Below, piece by piece: positions 1 through 11,165 of a stretch of 64,000 bases of DNA; the first letter of the stretch is position 1, and each line of letters opens with the position of its first letter. Location: the NCBI GenBank assembly GCA_003255025.1, contig QANY01013163.1, forward strand, positions 540,140-604,139. The letters are read 5' to 3'. The stretch is from Datisca glomerata. Its lineage: Eukaryota > Streptophyta > Magnoliopsida > Cucurbitales > Datiscaceae. A program made the position numbers and the translations under genes. The notes beneath the pieces are model-generated. The model made no database searches. It saw only the letters and a list, made by a program, of their open reading frames with translations, and was not told where the DNA came from.

Positions 1-495
1 TTTGGATTTGTGACTTTTGATGACAAAAAAGCTATGGAAGAAGCAATTGAGGAAATGAATGGAATGGATTTAGATGGCCGGAGCATAACAGTTGATAAGG
101 CTCAACCCCAGCAAGGATCTGGTAGAGATCATGATGGTGACCGCTCACGTGACCGTGGTCGTGATCGTGACCGCAACCGTGATTATGGGGGTGGAGGTGG
201 ACGTGGATCCAATGGTGGTGAGTGTTTTAAGTGTGGGAAGCCTGGACATTTTGCTCGGGAATGTCCTAGTGAAGGGGGAAGAGGTGGTAGTAGGTATGGT
301 GGTAGGGATGACAAATACGGTGGGGGCGGGGGCGGTGGAGGTAGTGGTCGCTATGGTCCAGATAGAAATGGAGATCGATCTGGTGGACGCAACAGGGATG
401 CTAGTGGTCATGGAGGTTCTGGGAGTGATCGATATAATCGTGACCGGTCTGGGCCTTACGAGAGGCGGAGTACAGGAGGTTTCCGTTCTTCATAG
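1..495 (+). CDS. RZ1A: Glycine-rich RNA-binding protein RZ-1A-like, 3' part (cut by window start)
   Basis: The reading frame is open from base 1 to the TAG at 493-495 (164 residues visible); the first part of the gene lies outside the window. The visible start is the RNP1 end of an RRM (FGFVTFDD, residues 1-8), followed by the last helix and strand (to about residue 33). An Arg/Asp-repeat linker (about 42-61) comes next, then one CCHC zinc knuckle with C75, C78, H83 and C88. The tail is rich in Gly, Arg, Asp and Ser. This order (RRM, RD linker, one zinc knuckle, Gly-rich tail) is that of plant RZ-1 proteins. These are nuclear RNA-binding proteins linked to splicing and, for RZ-1a, to cold tolerance and RNA chaperone activity. 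Full-length relatives are about 200-250 residues, so roughly 80 N-terminal residues are missing. No frame breaks are seen. The subtype (RZ-1A rather than 1B/1C) rests on the short tail. Confidence 0.9.
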   Translation, partial: FGFVTFDDKKAMEEAIEEMNGMDLDGRSITVDKAQPQQGSGRDHDGDRSRDRGRDRDRNRDYGGGGGRGSNGGECFKCGKPGHFARECPSEGGRGGSRYGGRDDKYGGGGGGGGSGRYGPDRNGDRSGGRNRDASGHGGSGSDRYNRDRSGPYERRSTGGFRSS

Positions 496-516
496 AATAA
501 AAACTTTCTAATTGAG

Positions 517-592
517 GTATGAAACGTTTCTTCAGTTTCACTTACTCTTTATGATTGATCTTGTACTGATTTGTTATCTACATTAAATGCAG
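517..592 (+). other. Candidate intron in the 3' UTR of the RZ-1A-like gene
   Basis: GTATGA at 517 and a T-rich tract ending in TGCAG at 592 would bound a 76-base intron starting 21 bases after the stop codon. The size and T-richness fit plant introns. A 3' UTR intron close to the stop can affect nonsense-mediated decay or host alternative splicing. This is inference from splice-site patterns only. Confidence 0.4.
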
Positions 593-3182
593 CTGGAATC
601 ATGGATGTATTGCTGTTCCTTGCTACTGAGTGCCAAAGTTTCTGTAGAACGTCTCTCTTACTATTCTGTGTTTTGGAAGTGCGGATCTTGCCTCAAACAT
701 TCAGCTGTTTTATGTTCTAAACGCTCATGTTGATGTTTTGGTCTCTTATGGAGTTTAATGCGTACTTATTATGTACATTCCAATATGGTCGTGTGGTCTC
801 TGAATGCCATAATTGCTGCTGGATTTGTTGTGAATCTCCTTTATAGGCGGTTTTCGTAATTGCTGCACCACTCCATGTCATTTTTTTGAAAAGAAATTCA
901 TGGGTTTTGATGTTGGCTGGGTTTGAGAGTACTTGTGGTGAAGAGTTCACCACTGAGGGAAGTTTTCTCTTGCACATGGGGAGTTAAAAGGCCATTTTGG
1001 TTAAAGTTATTTTCTATATCTTACTAATTGCAATGGAGTCTACAGGTAATGTTTTTCTCCTATACTGATTTTCTGCATGCTACTGCTTTATAGCTTTTGG
1101 TTTGTGTTATAGTAATGTTGTGAACATTTTGGCAGCACCCTTGGCTATTTAAGGTCTTGTTGGACAAATAGTTTAGTTAATTGGACGTGATTTTAAACTT
1201 AAAATTATGAAAGTCATTGGGCGGGCACAAGCCATTAGCAAATTAACTCAACTTAAGCTACTTTGTGCTCCTGCACGGCACACTGGTTGAAGGGACATCT
1301 CTGTATACTAGACTCATGGCAACTTGTTTGGAAGGCTCTGATGAGTTTGGCAACTGCTGTCCATATATAGTCAGGGTCAGGGTCTCTATTCCACTTTGAT
1401 TGATCGTCTTGGGGAGGACTGTTGTTCTTGCTTTGTTTATGCACCTGCTTGCTGTCTTGTTTTTGCTTGTGGAGATTCAGATATGTGGTTCTGTTCCTCT
1501 GAGGTGAGATCGTGAGGTCTGTTTAGTCCCCAATATGATCTCTTTCACTTTCGGAAAGTCTAGCTGGCTTCAAAATTTTGTTTCAGGACTTTGCTGTTCT
1601 TTTTTATTAGTTCTTCTACATGGCCGAAGGAAATTCTTTGGCAGAGTGCGCCTATTATGTTTCATGTATATTTTGTCTACTAACAGAAAAATCACAACTA
1701 TTTCCCCTAATTTAGCTTGCACTAGGCGAAGATCAAATTTTAGTACCTCCTTAATTGTTTTAATCTCGGTACATTATATCTTGAGTTTTATGCCAAGTTT
1801 TAATACGTTTCTACCTTTTTGAGCACAGCACCATGTCATCTGTAAATTGAGATGTTTTCTGAATATGTGTTGGAAGTTTTTATTTTGTCTATGTCAGGCA
1901 TATGATGGGTGAATAATGCTCATGAAGAAGCCAGCTTATTTGACATCTTTGCTTCAATCATTGAAGTCCCAGATATTGAATTTTACATTATTGGAGTTAT
2001 TTAAAAACCCAATTCATGTTTTGAAGTTTCCTTTATTTCCATAGGCGTGCCAGATGAAAATTAGTCTATATGAATTATTCTTCCCCCTTTTACGTTGGTT
2101 TGAGCTATTTTTTGCAGCCTCTTATTACATCAATCTTTTTGTATTTGGCTCCTTTTTCTTTTCCTGAAGATTGTATATGATCAATTCACTTCTTGAGTTG
2201 TGACATTTTGAGCGATTATTTTGAAAGATGATGCTAACAGAGTAGGTAACTATAGCGACAATCAAGTGCGATATAGTCTCAATTTTCCACCATGTTTCCC
2301 AATTTTCTGCACTTTTGCTCAGTTTCATTGAACTTTGGTATTCGATCTTGGAACTGCTGTAATGTTTTCTTGTGTCTTGGTATTCTAGAACTTGTTGAAA
2401 ACCCCATAGTTGCTTATGAAATGAACTAGCGATTCCTCACTCCTTAAAAGATGGAGATTTCAACATTTCTCGAAATCCTTTCTGATTAAAGAAAAATATT
2501 ACCGTTAAGTTCTCTTCGGAAGAGTATACACGTTATTTTGGTATAAGAAACATGCTTTATGCAGCAAACACCTCTCTATGTTCATTTTGTTTTTATAACT
2601 AAAGAAGAATGTTATTAATTGACACTGTTTGGAATGGCTTTCGCCTAGAATTTGTTTGAAACTCTTGATATTTCGTACCTGTTACCGCTAATCCTATAGT
2701 AGTTTTCTTCCCAAGAAGTAAATAAAATATATTTTTTTGAATGACAAATAAAAATTTTTCAATGTCATTTAAATTGAGTTGAAGAAACAAAGAACAAAAA
2801 GTTCCCCAAATGGCATGTAAAGGTCAAGCCAATGTTAATAGCAGCTGTGCTGCCAAATGATCAGATGAGAATTTCAGCCAAAAATTACTCAACCAACCAA
2901 ACAGCTGTTATAAAGTGGCTATCTTTGGTCAACAACAGAAGTGGCTAATTAAGCACGGAAGCCTTGATGAACTCCAATCATAATTATTAATGGCTATTAT
3001 AAACAAGCAATGCATTCAACCAAACCAAGTATACATCGTTATAGTCCTCCAATTTACCACAATTACATATACCCCCACAAATTTTCCCTCTATAGACCAA
3101 CAATCTTTATTTGATCAAAACCTACATGAAACTTCTTAACAAGACAAAACATAGACAGCATTTCAACACATCACTACTCCAA
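593..3182. other. Non-coding: RZ-1A 3' UTR/downstream, intergenic spacer, 3' UTR of next gene
   Basis: No coding region is recognisable. The + strand is strongly T-rich to about 2800, as in transcribed non-coding plant sequence; several GT...TGCAG-like pairs suggest further untranslated exons, none of which I can fix. From about 2800 to 3182 the sequence is probably the 3' UTR of the minus-strand iron transporter-like gene. I see no repeat family or RNA gene. Confidence 0.5.
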
Positions 3183-3869
3183 TCACATTTCCAATCCAGT
3201 GGAGGCAATCAATTTTGTGAGACCAAAAGTGATAGCCATAGCAATACACCCTCCAACTAGCACTCTTGCTGATGACTTCCATATTGGTGTCTTCCCAATC
3301 ACTGCCCCTACCCCACCAAACACCACCAATGCCAAACTAGACACTGCAAATACTACTCCCAACCTCACCTTATGGTCCCTAATAAATGCAGCTGCCAGTA
3401 ACGGCACCACCGCCCCTACCGAAAATGCCATGCCCGAAGCTAAAGCTGCCTGAAGTGGGTTCGGAAGCTTCTCCCTCTCGGACCCTAATTCTCCCTTCGA
3501 ACGAGTTTCATTCTTTCTTTCTCGATCTCTCTTCATCTGAGCAACCTCAATGTCATATTGGGTGTAGACTGAGACAAACTCTCCTATTGCCATGCTACAT
3601 GCTCCGGCAACTAATCCCGCAAAGCCAGCAAGAAGCATGGCTTTGGCATCTTTCTTGACAGCACCTACACCCATCATCAGTGAGGCCACAGAAAGAAGGC
3701 CATCGTTGGCTCCCAAAATGGCAGCTCTAAGCCACTGTGCTCTAAGAGAGTAATCAATTTCACCTTCTGTAGGAAGTTGGCAATGGTTCTTTTCAATGTC
3801 ATTTGAATGAATTGAAATTGTTCCAGTGTTATTGCTTGTAATTCTATCACCACCTACAAGGGCAGCCAT
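3183..3869 (-). CDS. VTL: Vacuolar iron transporter homolog (VIT-like, nodulin-21 family)
   Basis: Intact, intronless 228-residue frame. A soluble N-terminus (1-42) is followed by the CCC1/VIT1 fold. TM1 (about 47-71) contains D56, TM2 (about 78-103) contains M93 and E97, then come TM3 (about 138-162), TM4 (about 169-192) and TM5 (about 200-223). In VIT transporters the TM1 Asp and a TM2 Met lie on the ion path. The 103-138 loop is a short basic/acidic segment, so the long glutamate-rich cytoplasmic metal-binding domain of VIT1 is missing. That absence defines the shorter VTL/nodulin-21 group. Members move Fe2+ (and possibly Mn2+) into the vacuole, and some act at nodule membranes. The ATG at 3869-3867 is the first in frame and lies about 85 bases below the predicted transcription start. 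Which metal and membrane apply here is not shown by the sequence. Confidence 0.93.
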   Translation of the reverse strand: MAALVGGDRITSNNTGTISIHSNDIEKNHCQLPTEGEIDYSLRAQWLRAAILGANDGLLSVASLMMGVGAVKKDAKAMLLAGFAGLVAGACSMAIGEFVSVYTQYDIEVAQMKRDRERKNETRSKGELGSEREKLPNPLQAALASGMAFSVGAVVPLLAAAFIRDHKVRLGVVFAVSSLALVVFGGVGAVIGKTPIWKSSARVLVGGCIAMAITFGLTKLIASTGLEM

Positions 3870-3983
3870 ATTAAAAGGAGTTTACACAATTACAAAATAA
3901 AGAGCAAAGTGTATTAACTATCACTAGCTAAGATTAAAGAGAAGAAAATGATTGCTTGTGGAGGGCACACGCCCCCAAGAGGG

Positions 3984-3992
3984 TATTTATAG
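3984..3992 (-). promoter_or_regulatory. TATA box of the VTL gene
   Basis: CTATAAATA on the minus strand, about 115 bases upstream of the VTL ATG. This predicts a transcript start near 3955 and a 5' UTR of about 85 bases. The position and sequence match the plant TATA consensus, and no competing TATA lies closer to the ATG. Confidence 0.75.
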
Positions 3993-3999
3993 AGTGGGA

Positions 4000-6199
4000 T
4001 TCGTATCTATAATTTAATTAATTATATCCATAGTTTTACTCATTATTAGTAATGAGTGTCTATTGTAATTACGTGTATATGTTTTCCTCAAAAAATATTA
4101 TCGTCACTATAAACAGATTCCATCGTCCCCTTGATAACACTAGTTACTAAAATGTGAGTTGCATGTGGTTAAGTTAATAGAAAAGTAATTAAAATAATAT
4201 CTCAAAATGTGAAAAAGTACTAAATATTCAACAATTAGATAGTAAAAAAATGATATAGTTAATTAAGTGTTAGTATAATTTATATAACATATTAGATTTT
4301 TTCCTTAAATATATATAGTTGCGTCAAATTCTAGTATTTCTAATAATAAAATTTAATTAATAAAACAATTTGTTTTTTTTCTGCATTCTTTCATGCGTCC
4401 TAATTTCATTTCATATATTTCAATATATATTAAGTTAAAAAAACTAAGTTATGCAATTGATTGTATTGAAAAAAAAGTTTAATATCATCTAACAATTGAA
4501 GCTATAAGAAGTAATTAAAAAAATTATACAAAATGGTTAATTATTATGTATGTAAAAGACAATCTAAAATTTTTTAAAAATAGTTTCCGCAATTTTCCTA
4601 AAAAGTTAAAAGTCTAAATATTTTAAACAATTAAGAAATTCTATAAAATAGTGAGTGCAACTTATATGCGAAAATATTTTCCTCATTTATCCTAATTTAT
4701 ATATACTATAGAAGTAATTGTTGAGACGTAAGTTTATGCATGAGTGTAGACTGTGTAGTGACACCTCCATCTAGTTATAATTAAACTTCATTTGAAATTT
4801 TGTTAATATAGTGGGTCAAGTAAGCCCTGGATCAGCTCTTGCATATGAATGATAAATCAGAATAGTAAAATATTACTAATTATTCTATGGTAAGAGCTTG
4901 ATTAATTAAATGAAGATAGTGGAGATGGTGTTGGAAGTGAGAGTAGTGGTAAAGGAAAGAGGAGATAGTGTAGAAGGCACTATCCCAAAACGGATGACTT
5001 TTACATTTGTGAAGTAGTGGTTGAGCTTTATGATTTCTTGAATGGTTTTTTTAGGTCAATGCCATTGAATTGGAAAAAAACGGAGTTATATGGATGAAGG
5101 TGTGGTTTATTCCACATGTAGAAGAATTTCATTCCTTCAAGCACTAGTTGATGAAGAGGATCTATCATCAGTATTGCTTCATAATGTTTTTACAGCTTGC
5201 TCAACACCCATTACGATGGCAGCATTTATTCTACGTCAAAAACATCAAATCAAACTGACACAATGTTAGACAATATTTATTTAGTATAATTTATTACATG
5301 TAACTACACATGCTTCGTTTGTTATAATTACCAATAAGAGAAATAATTAATTAGGAGTAGACTTTCACATATCAAAATGACACGCGCACGATATAAATTA
5401 TATGCTTTTCTTTAGCAAAGGTGGTAATATATATTGGCAAATGTTAGGTATATCTAGGACTTTTTTTAATCCAAATCTATACAAGACAGAAAGATGGTCT
5501 TTCTCGACAAGTTATGAAGACTTGTCATGAAGAGAATGAAATTCATATCCCGAATCATACATTTTGCATCACTTTACGTACGAGCTCAAGCATTAATTTG
5601 AAGGATGATTATATGCTAACTAGCATATAACTTTGTAAGATTCAAATGAGAATTAAGGGTTGTTTCTTCTTTTAATTAACCTAGTTGAATCAAGGGTGTT
5701 TGCTAATTTGGAAAACGCAAAGAATTAATAATATTCGTATTTAGATTTAAAAAACAAACAATTTCTGAGCATATTATGGAAGTAGTTATGATATAGAGAA
5801 AGAGTGTGTTGAATCAGAAAGCAGTAAGAGAGTGGGACAGATTAGTATATTGAAGAAAGGAAGCACTTAGTGAGTAAGAAGGCCTACCAAAATATTTCAA
5901 ACGAGGAAGATTCAGCTTGTTCATTTTAAATTCAACGAAAGGAAGCTTGTGTCTTGGTCAGTGGGTCTTTGACTGTGTGGCTGCTAACATGTTTTTTCTT
6001 TTCGTCTACAAGCTTTTGTACATTATATACAACATATTTTCGACTGAATATATTGTGTTCGGCGACGATGATTGTTAACTAGCTGGTCCCAGTGATTACT
6101 TATCTTAATGTAATCCGTCATATAATTTCCATAAATCTTTCATTCCCCTACAATAAAAGAAGATAAAAGAATAATAAAAGAATACGTGTGTTTTAAAAG
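4000..6199. other. AT-rich intergenic DNA
   Basis: Mostly AT-rich spacer with runs of ATATAT and AAATTTAAT. A short + strand stretch near 5096-5260 reads as about 55 codons without a stop but resembles no family I recognise; it may be a relic. The proximal part (4000-4400) is probably the VTL promoter. No RNA gene or defined repeat is seen. Confidence 0.5.
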
Positions 6200-6210
6200 G
6201 AGTGAAATAA
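6200..6210. repeat. Candidate target-site duplication, left copy, of MULE A
   Basis: GAGTGAAATAA at 6200-6210 is repeated identically at 8636-8646, directly beyond the other end of MULE A. Eleven bases is within the 9-11 typical of Mutator-like insertions. About 10 bases (GTGTGTTTTA) separate this copy from the part of the left end that aligns with the right end, so the exact border is uncertain. Confidence 0.55.
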
Positions 6211-6309
6211 GTGTGTTTTAAGAGGGGTATTTCTGGCTTTAATGTGATTTTTAAAATAAATTCTGAAAATAATTTAGTTTTGAAACTAATTCCAAAACTA
6301 CGGTAGAAA

Positions 6310-6395
6310 TGGCCACGTCGGAAGTCGTCTTTTGTAAAGACGACTTCAAGTTGGCAAAAGACGTATTTACAAAAGACACCTTCAGTGCAGCCTGA
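6310..6395. repeat. Subterminal AAGACG/CGTCTT palindromic repeats, left end of MULE A
   Basis: Imperfect inverted motifs of the type CGTCTTTTGTAAAGACG, repeated with a CTTCAGTGCAGCCT spacer. The same module occurs in the right end of MULE A (about 8455-8535) and at both ends of MULE B. Confidence 0.7.
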
Positions 6396-6649
6396 ACATT
6401 TTAAGGTTGTCATATAACCTATAAAAGTCATATTATAAATAATATGACAAAACCTGAGTATTACCCATGTTATAAGTAAAAAACATAATATTACCTGATC
6501 TGGAGTTTGTCTATCTAATGCAAATCGATACACTTCAAGAACATGTGTGGAGCTCTGTGTGAGACTAAAAACATCTCTCCATCTATGAGATAAATTGCAC
6601 AGTTAAATACATTTAAATGATAACATACATATATAATAATCAAATGAGT

Positions 6650-7560
6650 TGACTTATCGTATACCCAAAGGAGGAGGTGGCATTCGAAGTCCATCTTCCC
6701 CGACATTATCATGTCTCGCCCGTTGCAACCTCACTAATGCCAAATGTGGAAATTAGTCTCATGCCCATAATTGCAGTAATACTAGTGGGCTAGCAATATC
6801 GGAAGCATTTTTATGGTTGGCTTTGCACATCTCCCTATACAACCATACAAGGCATGCACTACCCCAACTATACTAACCAGCCTCAGCAAAATCTTCTAGT
6901 AAAGGTAAGAACGTCAAATGCACCTTAATGTTTGACTTATCACAAAAAGGTACTTCTGATAAGTTGTAGAATACATGCACGTGCATAACGTTGCACATAA
7001 AGCTCGTCATCATCATCAGATAATGGGGGAAAATTTGCAGTCAAACACGTCATAAATAAACGTGATCCCTGTAAATCACGTGGGCTTGGTCGAAATCCTA
7101 ATAAATCTTCACATATCCTTGGCCAATCTCGATGTGTACTACCCGTTACCGTCATCCCATCAACTAGAAGTCATAATTGTATTTGCACATTTTGTAGAGT
7201 GATAGTACACTCACCATGTGCCATATGAAATGTGTGTGTTTCAGAACACCATCTCTCCACAAAAGATGTGATCAAGTGCCAGTCGAGGATGATAAACCCA
7301 ACCCTCGCAACTCCATAAAATCCAACACGTATCAAATATGGAATAATACGTCTATGGAGTGGCATGTTCCAATGAACAACTACAGTATGACAACGACAAT
7401 GTAAAGCACGAGAATCCTCCTAGTCCCAAACACGTTGGGATCTATGTTGATCCTATAAATACAATACCGAGCTATCTTGTGGTCCATGATATCCTGAAAA
7501 TGAGTGTCATTCAAAATACAATGATTATATTGAATAACATAAAAATGTACTAAGTCAAAT
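6650..7560 (-). pseudogene. Plant mobile domain (PMD, phosphatase-7 long-form-like) remnant in MULE A
   Basis: Minus-strand reading from 7365 gives RRIIPYLIRVGFYGVARVGF, then LDWHLITSFVERW, then a THTFHMAHGECTITLQ block. After an in-frame stop near 7170 the same frame resumes with the W-x-x-I-CEDLLGFRPS block, and later a YSWGSACLVWLYREMCKA block (about 6880-6790). These are hallmarks of the aminotransferase-like plant mobile domain (PF10536). The domain occurs in Mutator and Ty3 elements and, domesticated, in MAIN/MAIL proteins. At least three further stops lie downstream, so the copy is dead. Confidence 0.82.
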
Positions 7561-7569
7561 ATTACATTG

Positions 7570-8385
7570 AATTATAAAAAAATGCACTGAGTAAAATATT
7601 ATGAGGTCCGGTGTATTGAGTTATTTCAAACATATTATGTGATTTTCGGCGACACGCACGCACTTTCCATTGACAACCTTCATTAAACTTCTTGCATATT
7701 ATAACCCAAAGGTTTGGCAATGACTCAACCACACTAAGATGTTGATGTTTGAGTATCGATTATCATTTTAAAGCATACTTAAGGTCTTCCTTACTTTCAA
7801 AACATAAACCTTTGTATAATCCATTTGTTTCATTTCATATCTCAGTACGTTGAATGGGTATCTGATCTAGCTTTGCATTTACGGCATTCCAATCCAACTG
7901 AGCAAGGAATTGTGAAGAGGGTTTGTGCTGGAGTATTTCAGCTTAGGGGTTCACCATCATCCTCTTCAACTTGGTCATCATCTTCATCAATAACATCACA
8001 AGCATTTATCTCCTCAAACTCTACCAAGAAGAGGCTACGTCGAGGGCTAGATGGATTCACATGAACGTCATGAGCATTTGCATCTTCATGTGGCAAACAA
8101 CTACTACTAGGTATATTTTCTTACATCGTAGGATACATGTCATTGTCATGGAATGGAGAAGAAATTGTTGCACTATCGTGTACCTCAACTCTACCACACA
8201 TATTGTCACTATACAAGTTTATGCTAGGACCTCCTACATCTCTAGCATTTTTGGTTAAATATAACTCAATTGTATTTGGTGGAGGAATTTGAAGCACAAC
8301 AGTAAACATGAACATCGTTATCATTCCGTATCGAAAATTCCACATAGTTGAATGACCCAGCACCAAGAGTAAGTGGGTAACGATA
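7570..8385 (-). pseudogene. MuDR-type transposase N-terminal remnant in MULE A
   Basis: The stretch 8385-8260 is the same DNA as 10410-10300 in MULE B (start of the MuDR N-terminal domain). After an acidic stretch, the frame near 7680-7590 reads GCQWKVRACRRKSHNMFEIT followed by QYTGPH, the zinc-finger-like CxW-x-RA...YTGPH block that follows the MuDR N-terminus. Frameshifts and stops between these blocks make it non-coding. The catalytic domain is absent here. Confidence 0.7.
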
Positions 8386-8635
8386 AACTATGTTCTCTTC
8401 TTCTTCGCGAGCTGTGAGATAAGCTTCTGCTTTCGGTTGCGGGTATTAAAGGAAAATGTGGAAGGCGTCTTCAACGTGGCCCATATTTGGGTCACGGCAA
8501 CACGAAGACGTCTTTTACAAAGACGTCTTCGTCCTAGATGTTCAAAACTTCTTACTTTTGAAATTAGTTTCAAAAGTACCGTATTTTAATTATTTTTTTC
8601 TAAAATTACTGTAGAATACTCAAAAATCCCTTGAT

Positions 8636-8860
8636 GAGTGAAATAAATGTTCCCATTTTTTTTTGCAAAATGACTTGGTTTTCAAAATTCTCACACATCA
8701 AATTACCACTGGTCGAATGTGAGTTGCTAACTTATTCACGTCAGCCAAGCAATTTTTAGATCATTTTTGCTAATTTTTATTATAGCATTTACTTAAACTC
8801 ACTTTTAAAACTAGTATATGATTATGTGTTTAACATAATTTTGTAATGGGCATTACAATT
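8636..8860. other. Spacer between the two MULEs, starting with the right target-site copy
   Basis: 8636-8646 is the second GAGTGAAATAA copy. The remaining 214 bases are AT-rich host DNA without a recognised feature. Confidence 0.6.
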
Positions 8861-8954
8861 AGGGGTAATTTCTGGCTTTAATGTGATATTTAAAATAAAT
8901 TCTGAAAATAATTTAGTTTTGAAACTAATTCCAAAACTACGGTAAAAATGACCA

Positions 8955-9105
8955 CGTCGGAAGACGTCTTTTGTAAAGACGACTTCAAGTTGGCAAAATG
9001 TGTCTTTACAAAAGACGCCTTCAGTGTAGCCTAAAGACGTCTTTTGCAAAGACGCCTTCAGTGCAGCCTAAAGGCGTCTTTGCAAAAGACGCCTTCAGTG
9101 CAGAT
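8955..9105. repeat. Subterminal palindromic repeat array, left end of MULE B
   Basis: Three to four tandem copies of a 34-40 base unit: a palindrome such as AAGACGTCTTTTGCAAAGACG followed by CCTTCAGTGCAGCCT. Each copy can fold into a short hairpin. The counterpart at the other end lies at about 11178-11335. Confidence 0.75.
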
Positions 9106-9329
9106 GCTCCCACCTTACAAAAATCATCAACACAACCTATAACACAACTCTACATACAAAAACCATCCATCTTGCAGAATATTTTATAACTTTATCACAC
9201 ATTCTCAAAGAAACAACATACATTTTTAACAAATTTTATGACTTTACATTTTATATTATTCTACAAAAATCCAAATACAAAAAATATAAATCAATCACGT
9301 CAAGTTGAGTCACTGACTCACCTCTAAAT

Positions 9330-9920
9330 ATATAAAAGACCAACAGCGTGTATGGCTCTTGCTGAGACATAAATGGTTCGTCTCGAGGCATGTGTGATTC
9401 TTGTTGACTTCTTTGAGATGAGTTTTGCACTCCATGCCTTCGGGAAAATGGAGGTTGATAAGCCGCATTCGCTTATTTTAATGCTTGTGCGGCTGTCTCA
9501 CACACATTACGGATTCGAGGCATTATCTAAGACGGCTCAGTATCATCAAGTGTCAAATTGTTAATATTGTCCAGACTCTTCGTCTGCATAGATGAAAAGA
9601 TATTATATAAGTTACTTATTAAATGATCATATAAGCCTCATTAATTACATAAATTAATAAAAAAAATTACCATTAAATCATATAACGCTCCCTGTTGAGT
9701 TATGTATCGTCGTTTGATTCTCTGATACCATAACATGTATGAGCTGTCATAACCATGTTCATCCACGTGCCCCTCAGCAATGTGTGTCATACGCTCATCC
9801 CATCTCTCAATGTATGCCTGATGTTGGATGCCCCAATTTAGTTCATTTCTCCCTCTTAAGTCTATGTCATGCAACCATCTTTCGGTATCACATGACTCGG
9901 GCACACGTTGAATCATACCA
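9330..9920 (-). pseudogene. Plant mobile domain, C-terminal remnant in MULE B
   Basis: Minus strand 9916-9641 reads WGIQHQAYIERWDERMTHI, then DSSYMLWYQRIKRRYI, the C-terminal block of PMD-type transposon proteins. Further on (about 9440-9330) a basic, Gln/Ser-rich tail ends in an SQQEPYTL-type motif, in another frame. The N-terminal PMD half seen in MULE A is missing, so this is a deletion derivative. Confidence 0.72.
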
Positions 9921-9924
9921 AATT

Positions 9925-10595
9925 GTCTTAGAACACTAATTTATTTAGAGCCTTGTTCTTGTATTTGTCATTAAAGTTACTCGCAACATGCCTCAAACAA
10001 TATCACTGATGGCCTAATGGTTCTGACCACCCAAGTTGTTGATTATGTGTTGCAGCTTTTACACCAGCATGTCGGTAAGATATTAACATAAGTTCCTCCC
10101 TCTGCGTAACGTAACGCCTCAAGCAATAAAAAAACCATGACCAACTATCTGTGGTTTCCTCATCAACTATAACATAAGCAATTGGAAAAATACGTCCTTT
10201 TGAATCAACCAACGTGACAATCAACAACTTATGCTTATACTTGCCATATAAAAATGTGTCATCAATTCGAATGACTGGTCTACAATATTTGATGGATGAA
10301 TTTGAAGCACAATAGTAAATATCACATGAGCATCGTTATCATTCCGTATAGGAAATTTCACATAGTTGAATGACCCAGCACCAAGAGTAAGTGGGTAATG
10401 ATAAACTATGTTCAAGTTCCAATGTAGACGGTCAATTGACAAGGCTTCACATAACGTATTATATAGCTCGTTAAATGTAATCTTCTTATGAATTACAATT
10501 CCCCTCATTGAAGGTTGATCATAAGAAACTCCATTTGCACCGATTACGACATTACCATTCATGTAACATAAAACTACCATAGGTCTTTCCTCCAT
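9925..10595 (-). pseudogene. MuDR transposase remnant (N-terminal domain fused to catalytic core) in MULE B
   Basis: 10595-10300 encodes the MuDR N-terminal domain (VVLCYMNGNVV... FNELYNTLCEAL). A frame change at about 10290 joins it to the core: RIDDTFLYGKYKHKLLIV, then AYVIVDEETTDSWSWFF, then HAGVKAA and, past an in-frame stop near 10005, YCLRHVASNFN. The R-I-D-D...YGKY block carries the first catalytic Asp of MULE transposases. About 150-200 residues usually found between N-domain and core are missing. A frameshift and stops make it inactive. Confidence 0.85.
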
Positions 10596-10599
10596 TTGT

Positions 10600-11165
10600 C
10601 AACCTACTAAATAATACACAACAATTTCAGAACTAGATCTAAAAATTCTACAAATTAATCTACAAATTTAAAGTTAATAACTACAATTTCATAATATATC
10701 AACTCATTCATAAATAAAATCTTACAAATTAAGAGTTTAAACGTGACATAATTGATGAAATGCATCTAAAATTGAATAATTTCAAGATTTCAAGAACCCA
10801 AAACACATGAAAATCTAGGGTTTGAGAGAGATTAAAGAGAGATATTACAAAATTGATGACATATATCCATATAATATTCATAAAAAAATTAACAATCTCA
10901 AGATTTGAAGAACAAATTTAAGAGATCAAAGGAGTTAGAAATATACCTAGGATTTGAGGAGTTTTTGCTAGTAATTTGAGATATTGAGAATTTTTTTATG
11001 AATGAAAGTGAGATAAGAGTGAAAGGGTGAAATTTTGATGAAATGATAGTAAACTCCGACCACAATCGATGACAAATGACGGCGAGCTGAGGGGTTTCTT
11101 CTGTTCGCGGGCGTTTTCTTCGCCAAAGCAACTCTCTGCTTTCTGTCGTGTCTGTATGCGAGGAA
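10600..11165. other. Non-coding right part of MULE B
   Basis: AT-rich sequence upstream (in minus orientation) of the transposase remnant; it probably held the original promoter and 5' leader. No coding region is recognised. Confidence 0.5.

Larger units (their letters stand above)
6211..8635 (-). mobile_element. MULE A: deleted Mutator-like element with plant mobile domain
   Basis: A 2.4-kb element. The left end (about 6221-6400) is nearly identical to the left end of MULE B (8861-9035). The right end, reverse-complemented, shows the diverged inverted partner: an A/T-rich terminus, a GAAACTAATT-type block, then AAGACGTCTT palindromes. An 11-base direct repeat flanks it. Inside, on the minus strand, lie a MuDR N-terminal region (8385-7570) and a plant mobile domain (7560-6650); the catalytic transposase core is missing between them. 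The element is therefore non-autonomous. Confidence 0.75.

Noticed and set aside
145..411. Thr/Ile-rich minus-strand frame opposite the RZ-1A gene
   Set aside because: It is the antisense shadow of the Gly/Arg/Asp-rich coding sequence; no independent support.
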